NCBI GenBank assembly: GCA_913058165.1
Contig: CAJXQV010000056.1
Location: 1 to 7,506 of the forward strand
Length of the DNA stretch: 7,506 nucleotides
Direction: 5' to 3'
DNA from: an uncultured Chromatiales bacterium
GTDB taxonomy: Bacteria; Pseudomonadota; Gammaproteobacteria; Steroidobacterales; GCA-2729495
Positions 1 through 7,506 of this stretch are shown in pieces (position 1 is the stretch's first letter; each line of letters begins with the position of its first letter). Below the pieces are notes generated by a model. The model saw only the letters and a program-made list of their open reading frames with translations. It ran no database searches and was not told where the DNA came from. The translations under genes and the position numbers were made by a program.

Positions 1-37
1 TAGATCGTCGGCAGCGTCAGATGTGTATAAGAGACAG
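1..37 (+). other. Illumina Nextera read-1 adapter (not genomic)
   Basis: Bases 5-37 match the 33-base Nextera read-1 transposase adapter exactly. The 19-base Tn5 mosaic end AGATGTGTATAAGAGACAG occupies 19-37. Bases 1-4 (TAGA) fit the last four bases of i5 index AGAGTAGA (Illumina 504), which agrees with the index seen at the other end. This is library-construction sequence left on the contig. Its reading frame supplies a false ATG at 21 and the artefactual prefix MCIRDR on the downstream receptor. Genomic sequence begins at 38. Confidence 0.98.
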
Positions 38-38
38 G

Positions 39-2168
39 CTCCCACACAATACAGATGGCAACACTTTGCAAATTAGACTCTCAGGCAAAATATCAACCAC
101 CGGGCGACAGATTCTCTTAACGACTCTGCTTCTCTCCGGCCTGCCGTTAACAGCAGCCGTAAACGCAGCAGAACCGCAGGAAATTGTTGTTACTGAGAGC
201 CGCACACCTATCGACTATCTCGATTTAACGGGCAACACCGCGGTGATTGATAGCGAGGAAATCTTTGTTACCAGCCCGGTACACCCATATGAAATGGGCG
301 TAAGAGTACCCGGCGTCTGGGTAAGTCGCGGCAACGGTCAGGAGCACCTCACTGCCATTCGCTCAGCAGTGCTCACCGGCGCCGGTTCATGTGGTGCATT
401 TCTGATCATGGAAAATAGCGTACCCATCAGACCTAGCGGCTTCTGCAACGCCAATCAACTTATGGAAGTGCCGGTAGACCAACTGGCAGAAATAGAAGTT
501 ATTCGTGGCCCGGCCAGCGCGCTATACGGGTCAAACGGTTTGCTCGGAACCATGAACGCGCTGCTTCCGGAACCCGGCAGCAGGCCCGGCATCACCACTA
601 GCCTGGAAGGCGGCTCTAACGATTTTCTGCGCGCCAAAGCACTCTGGGGTAGCGATACCTCGAGCACAACGAGCTGGAACGCTGGACTCAGCGCGGACAG
701 AGACAATGGCTATCGCGTCGACTCGGGTTATAAACAAGCCCGCGGATTCTGGAATACGCAAAGCGACACTAACTCGGGCGTGCTAAAAACGCTGGTAAGC
801 GGCTCCTGGCTGGATCAGGAAACCGCGGGCTATATTATCGGCGAAAAAGATATTTTTAAAGATCCCACCATAAATCGCAGCAACCCCTTCCCTGAAGCCT
901 ATCGAAAAGCATCCAGTCTGCGCGCCCAGATGAGTTGGCTACCCAATGCGAACGGTCCTTGGGCTTGGAGTAATACCGGCTACCTGCGCTGGTCCGACAT
1001 GGATTTTCTGATGCATTTTCTGCCCGGCCAGCCTCAGGAACAGAATGGCCAGATGAGTGCCGGCTATATGCTGCTGGGGCAACGTGACAGTCTCTGGAAC
1101 TCGGTGCTTACAACCGGCATAGATCTCGAATTCGCCTCCGGCTATCTCGACCAGTACCAGGAGGGTCCCGCCACCGGCTTTGGCGCCGCACGAAGACCTC
1201 AGGGTCAGCAATACGACTACGATGTCTGGAGTATAGTCGCCGCGCCCTACGCCCGACTGCAGGTGCCTTTGAGCGATCGACTTACCGGCACGGTGGGTCT
1301 TCGATTCGAATACATGCGCTATGACTACAACAACAATATGCTTAGCGGCAATACCCGCGCCGATGGCACACCCTGCAATGACCCCAAAGGTTGTATCTAC
1401 TTCCGCCCTGAAAGCCAGAGCAACGATTTCTTGAACACCGCTCCTGAGCTGGGTCTCGTCTTCCGGGCAACCGAGCAATTGTCTGTATTCAGTAACCTCC
1501 GTCGCGGCTTTCGCGCACCGCAAGCCACCGAGTTATACCGACTGCAAACCGAGCAGAACATCGACCAGATCAAACCCGAGACTGTAGACTCCTTCGAACT
1601 CGGCCTGCATGGACAATACCCAAGCATTTCTTATGAACTGCTTGGCTACGCCATGCGCAAGGATAATTATATTTTTCAGGACAGCAACCGCAGCAACGTC
1701 AACGATGGCAAGAGCAAGCATCTGGGGATTGAAGCCGGCTTTACCTGGCAGATAATTACACCGGTGTACCTCTCGTTTGCCGGCACCTGGGCAAAACACA
1801 CTTACGACTTCACCAACAATGTCGTCAGCAAAGGCGACCGTATAGATACAGCTCCAGATATTATCGGCAGCGTACAACTGGGTTATCAAGCAACCCTGGG
1901 TCGCACCGAGCTTGAATGGGTTTACAACGACGGATACTTCCTTGAAACCACCAACAGCCGATCCTATGGGGGCCATAACCTGCTGAACTGGCGACTTATT
2001 ATTGAACCCAGCCAACACTGGTGGGCAGCGCTTCGGGTCAATAATATTACGGACGAGGTGTATGCCGACCGCGCGGATTTTGCCTTCGGTAATTATCGAT
2101 ATTTTCCGGGAAGAAGTCGCGAGTACTACCTTGAAATTGGCTACCGCACTGCTGGAAACCCTCGGTAA
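39..2168 (+). CDS. TonB-dependent outer-membrane receptor (5' end uncertain)
   Basis: This is a ligand-gated outer-membrane beta-barrel that imports a scarce nutrient (siderophore, cobalamin, haem or carbohydrate) using energy from TonB-ExbBD. The frame runs in from adapter, so I annotate from the first genomic codon (39). Numbered from there, there is a signal peptide with hydrophobic core ILLTTLLLSGLPLTAA (about 25-40) and likely cleavage near VNAA/EPQ (44/45). A TonB-box-like EIVVTES (48-54) follows, then a plug domain ending in the hallmark RGPASALYGSNGLLGTMN (156-173). The barrel carries the family signature NLRRGFRAPQATELY (486-500) and the terminal block VNNITDEVYADRADFAFGNY. The last strand EYYLEIGY is followed by RTAGNPR, a slightly extended C-terminus. 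TTG at 66 is a possible true start giving a normal-length signal peptide; otherwise the start is lost upstream. Four cysteines form two close pairs: window 390/444 in the plug and 1374/1392 in a likely surface loop. Ligand not identifiable. The family call is secure. Confidence 0.93.
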   Translation, partial: LPHNTDGNTLQIRLSGKISTTGRQILLTTLLLSGLPLTAAVNAAEPQEIVVTESRTPIDYLDLTGNTAVIDSEEIFVTSPVHPYEMGVRVPGVWVSRGNGQEHLTAIRSAVLTGAGSCGAFLIMENSVPIRPSGFCNANQLMEVPVDQLAEIEVIRGPASALYGSNGLLGTMNALLPEPGSRPGITTSLEGGSNDFLRAKALWGSDTSSTTSWNAGLSADRDNGYRVDSGYKQARGFWNTQSDTNSGVLKTLVSGSWLDQETAGYIIGEKDIFKDPTINRSNPFPEAYRKASSLRAQMSWLPNANGPWAWSNTGYLRWSDMDFLMHFLPGQPQEQNGQMSAGYMLLGQRDSLWNSVLTTGIDLEFASGYLDQYQEGPATGFGAARRPQGQQYDYDVWSIVAAPYARLQVPLSDRLTGTVGLRFEYMRYDYNNNMLSGNTRADGTPCNDPKGCIYFRPESQSNDFLNTAPELGLVFRATEQLSVFSNLRRGFRAPQATELYRLQTEQNIDQIKPETVDSFELGLHGQYPSISYELLGYAMRKDNYIFQDSNRSNVNDGKSKHLGIEAGFTWQIITPVYLSFAGTWAKHTYDFTNNVVSKGDRIDTAPDIIGSVQLGYQATLGRTELEWVYNDGYFLETTNSRSYGGHNLLNWRLIIEPSQHWWAALRVNNITDEVYADRADFAFGNYRYFPGRSREYYLEIGYRTAGNPR

Positions 2169-2309
2169 GCGCAAAAAAAATGGTTTTTTAGGCAAATATG
2201 CAGGCATTTTGGGATGACGGCATTGTTACCGGCGGGCAACTTGAAGATAATAGCCGCCCTCTATCACACTCAGTCAGTTCTGCATTAGTGTCCGCCTTGC
2301 AGAGGTTAG

Positions 2310-4610
<2,301 letters not shown>

Positions 4611-4659
4611 AGCTAGCAACGTTGCCGATTGAGTTTGTTTCAGCAACCCTCGCAGTAAC

Positions 4660-4686
4660 AACCGGCCGTCTCAGTGCGGCCGGTTT
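4660..4686 (+). terminator. GC-rich hairpin, probable terminator after icd
   Basis: AACCGGCCG (4660-4668) and CGGCCGGTT (4677-4685) form a perfect 9-bp stem around the eight-base loop TCTCAGTG. It starts 50 bases after the icd stop. Only TTT follows before GCTGTCT, so the U-tract is poor. It may terminate inefficiently and let some transcription run into the glycosyltransferase 35 bases on. The 110-base gap 4611-4720 also holds the palindrome GCAACGTTGC (4616-4625), to which I assign no role. Confidence 0.6.
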
Positions 4687-4720
4687 GCTGTCTAATGCCG
4701 CAACGCGCTAAGCTTCGTCC

Positions 4721-5443
4721 ATGAGAATAGTGCTGATCAGTCTGCCGGGCTCCATCGAGCGCCGCGCTGCCGCCATAGAGCAATTCGCCACAGCGGGGCT
4801 GGAGTTTGAGTTCTTTGATGGTATCAATGGCAGCACAGCAAAAGATCCGCTGTTCGAAGAGGTCGATCATCATCAGTATCTGCTTAATGCCGGCCGGCCA
4901 CCCAGCGCCGGAGAGATAGGCTGTCATGCAAGCCATCGCGCTGTCTGGCAGTACTGCGTAGAACTTAACGAACCGCTCATTGTTCTCGAAGACGATGCAA
5001 AAATCGGCGCAAACTTTACCGCCGCTGTAAGCGCTGTAAACGGGCTAATCGGTAAATTCAGTTTCATTCGACTGCAAGACCTGCGCAACTCGCCAAAAGT
5101 AAAAGTCTGTGACTCAGGTATCTTCACCCTGTATTACTGCAAGAAATACCCCCACGGTGCGGTCGGCTACGCCATCCACCCCATTGCTGCCAGAGCATTT
5201 GTCACGCACAGTCGTATACTCACGGCACCAACTGATAAATTCATTAAAAACTTCTGGCAGCATGGGCAAGCTATGTATTGCCTGCTTCCCGACAGCATTA
5301 CACCGGGGCTACTCAACGAAAATTCAACTATAGACGGCAGGGAAAAACCAAAGGCCCGTCTCGGCCTCAGCCTGCAAAGATCGCTGTTCAAAATACACTG
5401 CGCCTTCCGCAGAACTCTCTTTAACTGGCGACATCAACCCTAA
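4721..5443 (+). CDS. Glycosyltransferase family 25 (LPS/LOS-type sugar transferase)
   Basis: This is a predicted cytoplasmic or membrane-associated enzyme that adds a sugar, often galactose, from a nucleotide sugar to lipopolysaccharide or another surface glycan. Its 240 residues are typical of bacterial GT25 (Lex1/LpsA-like). Family features in order: N-terminal strand MRIVLISLPGSIERR (1-15), FFDGINGS (31-38), GEIGCHASHRAVW (64-76), the metal- and nucleotide-sugar-binding acidic motif VLEDDA (88-93), HGAVGYAIHPIAARAF (145-160), APTD (169-172), and a late NSTIDGR (201-207). The basic tail (209-240, many Arg/Lys) may contact the membrane. The ATG is forced: an in-frame TAA lies at 4709-4711 with no start codon between. 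No Shine-Dalgarno is visible in the 12 bases before it. TCTAAT at 4691-4696 could be a -10 box, but no good -35 accompanies it. No other glycan gene is adjacent. Acceptor and donor are unknown. Confidence 0.9.
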   Translation: MRIVLISLPGSIERRAAAIEQFATAGLEFEFFDGINGSTAKDPLFEEVDHHQYLLNAGRPPSAGEIGCHASHRAVWQYCVELNEPLIVLEDDAKIGANFTAAVSAVNGLIGKFSFIRLQDLRNSPKVKVCDSGIFTLYYCKKYPHGAVGYAIHPIAARAFVTHSRILTAPTDKFIKNFWQHGQAMYCLLPDSITPGLLNENSTIDGREKPKARLGLSLQRSLFKIHCAFRRTLFNWRHQP

Positions 5444-5497
5444 AGCCACCCTGCTACGACCTTCAAATGCGCATTACCCCATCGCTAATCAGGACGC

Positions 5498-5527
5498 AAA
5501 AAAAAGCCCGCTTGCGCGGGCTTTTTT
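5498..5527. terminator. Bidirectional rho-independent terminator
   Basis: GCCCGC (5506-5511), loop TTGC, and GCGGGC (5516-5521) form a perfect GC stem. It is flanked by eight A (5498-5505) and six T (5522-5527), so it reads as a stem plus U-tract on both strands. It lies 54 bases after the glycosyltransferase stop and 17 bases from the proA stop. It should end both convergent transcripts. Confidence 0.93.
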
Positions 5528-5544
5528 ATACTGGGATTACTCTG

Positions 5545-6825
5545 TTATACCGGGCGGGTCTGGCCGCTGCCAGTCACCTGATATTTATAACTGGTTAACT
5601 GCTCAGCGCCAACCGGTCCTCGCGCATGAATTCTTCCGGTGGCAATACCGATCTCAGCACCCATTCCAAACTCACCACCATCCGCAAACTGGGTCGATGC
5701 ATTGTGCAACAATATTGCACTGTCAAGGTTATGAAAGAACCGCTCTGCAACAACAGCGTCTTCAGCAATCACGCATTCAGTATGGCCCGAGCCGTAATGC
5801 TGAATATGCTCAATAGCTGCGTCAATGCCGTCAACTGCCTTAACGGCGAGAATGGCCTCAAGATATTCAGTGGACCAATCCTCATCAGTGGCAACCACTG
5901 CACGCGAATCAGCCGCACAAATATCAGCATCACCCCGCACCTCACAGCCCGCTGCGTGCAATGCCTCTGCAATCACGGGGTAATGCGTCGCCAGAGCCTT
6001 GCGATCAATCAATAGAGTTTCTGCCGCGCCGCAAATGCCGGTGCGGCGCATTTTGGCGTTCAACACAATCTCGGTGGCCATGGTGATATCCGCCGAAGCA
6101 TCAACGTAGACGTGGCAAAGGCCTTCAAGATGCCCGATAACAGGAACACGTGCATCCGCCTGAACGCGGGCAATGAGGCTTTTCCCACCACGAGGGACAA
6201 TGACATCCACAAACTGCTGCATCGACGACAACATAAAGCCGACGGCATCGCGTGAAGTTGTTGCCACCATCTGAATGGCGGCTTCAGGCAGACCTGCAGC
6301 ACAGAGGCCTTCCTGCAAGCAGGCATGGATCGCCGTGCTCGAATGAAAACTCTCGGAGCCACCGCGAAGAATTACGGCGTTGCCGGACTTAAGGCACAGG
6401 GCCCCGGCGTCTGCTGTTACGTTCGGACGGCTCTCGTAAATAATACCGATCACACCTAGCGGGATACGCACGCGCTGAATGCGCAAACCATTGGGCCGAT
6501 CCCACTCAGCAATAACGTCATTGATAGGATCATCAAGCTCAGCAATTGCCCGCAGACCATCGGCCATTGCTTTAATACGATCTTCATTAAGCAGCAAACG
6601 ATCGAGCATAGAGCCCGACAGGCCTTTCTTCACGGCCGCTTCCATATCTAATTTATTGGCGCTCAGAATGACCGCGCTGGATGACTCAATACTCTCTGCG
6701 GCAGTAAGTAACGCCATATTTTTTGCAGCAGTATCGGCACACGCTAAGGCAGCTGCTGCTGCACGTGCAGCCTTACCCATGGCTAACATTGTCCGAGCGA
6801 TATCCTGCGCCATTTCTTTACTCAT
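5545..6825 (-). CDS. proA: Gamma-glutamyl phosphate reductase (glutamate-5-semialdehyde dehydrogenase)
   Basis: This is the second step of proline synthesis: NADPH-dependent reduction of gamma-glutamyl phosphate to glutamate-5-semialdehyde, which cyclises to pyrroline-5-carboxylate. At 426 residues it is close to the usual 415-425. It has the aldehyde dehydrogenase fold. Visible motifs are [20 protein letters not shown] (121-140), [13 protein letters not shown] (146-158), [13 protein letters not shown] (206-218), the catalytic-cysteine block [14 protein letters not shown] (259-272, Cys265), [15 protein letters not shown] (380-394) and the C-terminal [19 protein letters not shown] (397-415). 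The start ATG (6825-6823 on the + axis) overlaps the proB TAA by one base (TAATG). The purine-rich AGAAGA just upstream, inside the proB end, may act as a ribosome binding site. This arrangement implies co-transcription and probable translational coupling with the kinase, whose labile acyl phosphate it consumes. It is complete, with no defect seen, and ends at the shared terminator. Confidence 0.98.
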   Translation of the reverse strand: MSKEMAQDIARTMLAMGKAARAAAAALACADTAAKNMALLTAAESIESSSAVILSANKLDMEAAVKKGLSGSMLDRLLLNEDRIKAMADGLRAIAELDDPINDVIAEWDRPNGLRIQRVRIPLGVIGIIYESRPNVTADAGALCLKSGNAVILRGGSESFHSSTAIHACLQEGLCAAGLPEAAIQMVATTSRDAVGFMLSSMQQFVDVIVPRGGKSLIARVQADARVPVIGHLEGLCHVYVDASADITMATEIVLNAKMRRTGICGAAETLLIDRKALATHYPVIAEALHAAGCEVRGDADICAADSRAVVATDEDWSTEYLEAILAVKAVDGIDAAIEHIQHYGSGHTECVIAEDAVVAERFFHNLDSAILLHNASTQFADGGEFGMGAEIGIATGRIHARGPVGAEQLTSYKYQVTGSGQTRPV

Positions 6826-7457
6826 TATTCTTCTACCAATAGCACCAGGTTATCCCGATGCACTAATTCTTTGCGCCCGCGATAACCCAGAATATTTTCA
6901 AATTCATCGCTTTGACGACCAACCAAGGCTGCGGCTTCATCACTGTCGTAGGCCACCAGGCCATGTGCTAGGTTGCGACCCGAAGCACTGCGGATAGTCA
7001 CCGCGTCGCCGCGTTCAAAATGTCCGGCTACGCCAACCACGCCGACAGAGAGAAGACTCTTGCCCAGTAACAAAGCCTTTTCCGCACCGGGATCAACACT
7101 CAGAGTACCCGCCGGAGTTAACGTTCCGGCAATCCATTGTTTGCGCGCAGCCAACGGCGTTGATGCCGGTAAAAACCAGGTGCAGATTTCGCCCTGCTCA
7201 ATCCGTTGCAGCGGCTGGGGTTCTTGCCCTGTCGCAATAACCGTTGCACAACCGGCAGACATGCACATTCTTGCAGCGGCAACCTTGGTCGCCATACCAC
7301 CGGAACCAAACTCGGTGCGCGCAGCGCCGGCCATCGCCTCTATTTCTGGTGTGATTACTGTTACCTCGGAAATAAAACCTGCCTCCGGCGACGCGCCAGG
7401 GTCCGCGCGGTAAAGGCCGTTTACGTCAGACAACAGCACCAAAACATCGGCACTTAC
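6825..7457 (-). CDS. proB: Glutamate 5-kinase, C-terminal part with PUA domain
   Basis: This is the first and usually feedback-controlled step of proline synthesis: ATP-dependent phosphorylation of glutamate to gamma-glutamyl phosphate in the cytoplasm. Only the last 210 residues are present. A full protein is about 370, so roughly 160 N-terminal residues, including the N-terminal glycine-rich part of the kinase fold, lie off the contig. Numbered from the first genomic codon, the kinase end shows [18 protein letters not shown] (3-20), [13 protein letters not shown] (50-62) and [10 protein letters not shown] (104-113). The PUA domain spans about 118-200: [36 protein letters not shown]-type turn at 159-166, and the closing VHRDNLVLL (199-207). 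The apparent ATG start at 7475 and the residues MCIRDR are adapter and must be removed. The stop overlaps the proA start by one base. Promoter and start are outside the window. Confidence 0.96.
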   Translation of the reverse strand, partial: VSADVLVLLSDVNGLYRADPGASPEAGFISEVTVITPEIEAMAGAARTEFGSGGMATKVAAARMCMSAGCATVIATGQEPQPLQRIEQGEICTWFLPASTPLAARKQWIAGTLTPAGTLSVDPGAEKALLLGKSLLSVGVVGVAGHFERGDAVTIRSASGRNLAHGLVAYDSDEAAALVGRQSDEFENILGYRGRKELVHRDNLVLLVEE

Positions 7458-7458
7458 C

Positions 7459-7506
7459 CTGTCTCTTATACACATCTGACGCTGCCGACGATCTACTCTG
7501 TGTAGA
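7459..7506 (-). other. Illumina Nextera read-1 adapter with i5 index (not genomic)
   Basis: Bases 7459-7491 are the exact reverse complement of the Nextera read-1 adapter, with the Tn5 mosaic end CTGTCTCTTATACACATCT at 7459-7477. Bases 7492-7499 (TCTACTCT) are the reverse complement of i5 index 504 (AGAGTAGA). Bases 7500-7506 (GTGTAGA) begin the reverse complement of the P5 flow-cell arm. The genomic sequence ends at 7458, inside proB. Confidence 0.98.

Noticed and set aside
17..205. Minus-strand frame ending in LSLIHI at the left edge.
   Set aside because: Its C-terminus is translated adapter and the rest is antisense to the receptor signal-peptide region.
939..1523. 194-residue open frame antisense to the receptor.
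   Set aside because: It shows no recognisable domain and lies wholly within a clear receptor gene. It looks like a frame shadow.
2173..2189. A8-TGG-T6 tract just after the receptor stop, considered as a terminator.
   Set aside because: The stem would be six A-U pairs only, with no GC core, so it is too weak. No convincing terminator for the receptor was found in 2169-2387.
1533..2207. 224-residue open frame antisense to the receptor 3' end.
   Set aside because: It has no family resemblance and mirrors the strongly supported barrel-encoding frame.
4616..4625. Perfect palindrome GCAACGTTGC after icd.
   Set aside because: A single 10-base palindrome without a loop, partner site or adjacent regulator is not enough to call a binding site.
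6479..6997. 172-residue plus-strand frame opposite proA and proB.
   Set aside because: It is antisense to two well-identified genes, with alanine/serine-rich, featureless content. It is a frame shadow.
7206..7505. Plus-strand frame ending in VSYTHLTLPTIYSV at the right edge.
   Set aside because: That tail is a known translation of Nextera adapter and the remainder is antisense to proB.

Overview
The window is a piece of a Gram-negative bacterial chromosome, most likely a gammaproteobacterium and possibly a marine one. This rests on four things: a TonB-dependent outer-membrane receptor, a monomeric NADP-isocitrate dehydrogenase that aligns without gaps to the numbering of the Azotobacter vinelandii enzyme, a GT25 lipopolysaccharide-type glycosyltransferase, and a proBA proline operon. 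No rRNA or other phylogenetic marker is present, so the assignment is an inference. I see no tRNA, rRNA, insertion sequence, CRISPR array, phage gene or integrase.

Both ends are not genomic. Bases 1-37 and 7459-7506 are Illumina Nextera (Tn5 tagmentation) read-1 adapter in inverted orientation, including parts of the i5 index. Genomic sequence runs from 38 to 7458. The adapter creates false start codons (protein prefix MCIRDR) for the first and last genes, which are therefore both open at the contig edge.

Layout, left to right. 39-2168 (+): TonB-dependent receptor, nearly complete, true start uncertain. 2169-2387: intergenic, with a candidate promoter and a small leader hairpin. 2388-4610 (+): complete monomeric isocitrate dehydrogenase, with all the substrate- and cofactor-binding residues I can recall in place. 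4611-4720: intergenic, with a strong GC-rich hairpin. 4721-5443 (+): complete GT25 glycosyltransferase. 5444-5544: convergent gap with a textbook bidirectional terminator. 5545-6825 (-): complete proA. 6825-7457 (-): C-terminal part of proB, whose stop overlaps the proA start by one base.

The genes fall into unrelated housekeeping and envelope roles: nutrient uptake across the outer membrane, TCA-cycle 2-oxoglutarate and NADPH supply, surface glycan synthesis, and the first two steps of proline synthesis from glutamate. Isocitrate dehydrogenase and ProB/ProA are loosely linked through 2-oxoglutarate, glutamate and NADPH, but they lie on opposite strands behind a terminator, so I do not infer co-regulation. 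I found no convincing undescribed system. The points most worth a second look are the adapter artefacts, a cysteine-bracketed segment in the receptor plug, and the isolated glycosyltransferase with no visible ribosome binding site.
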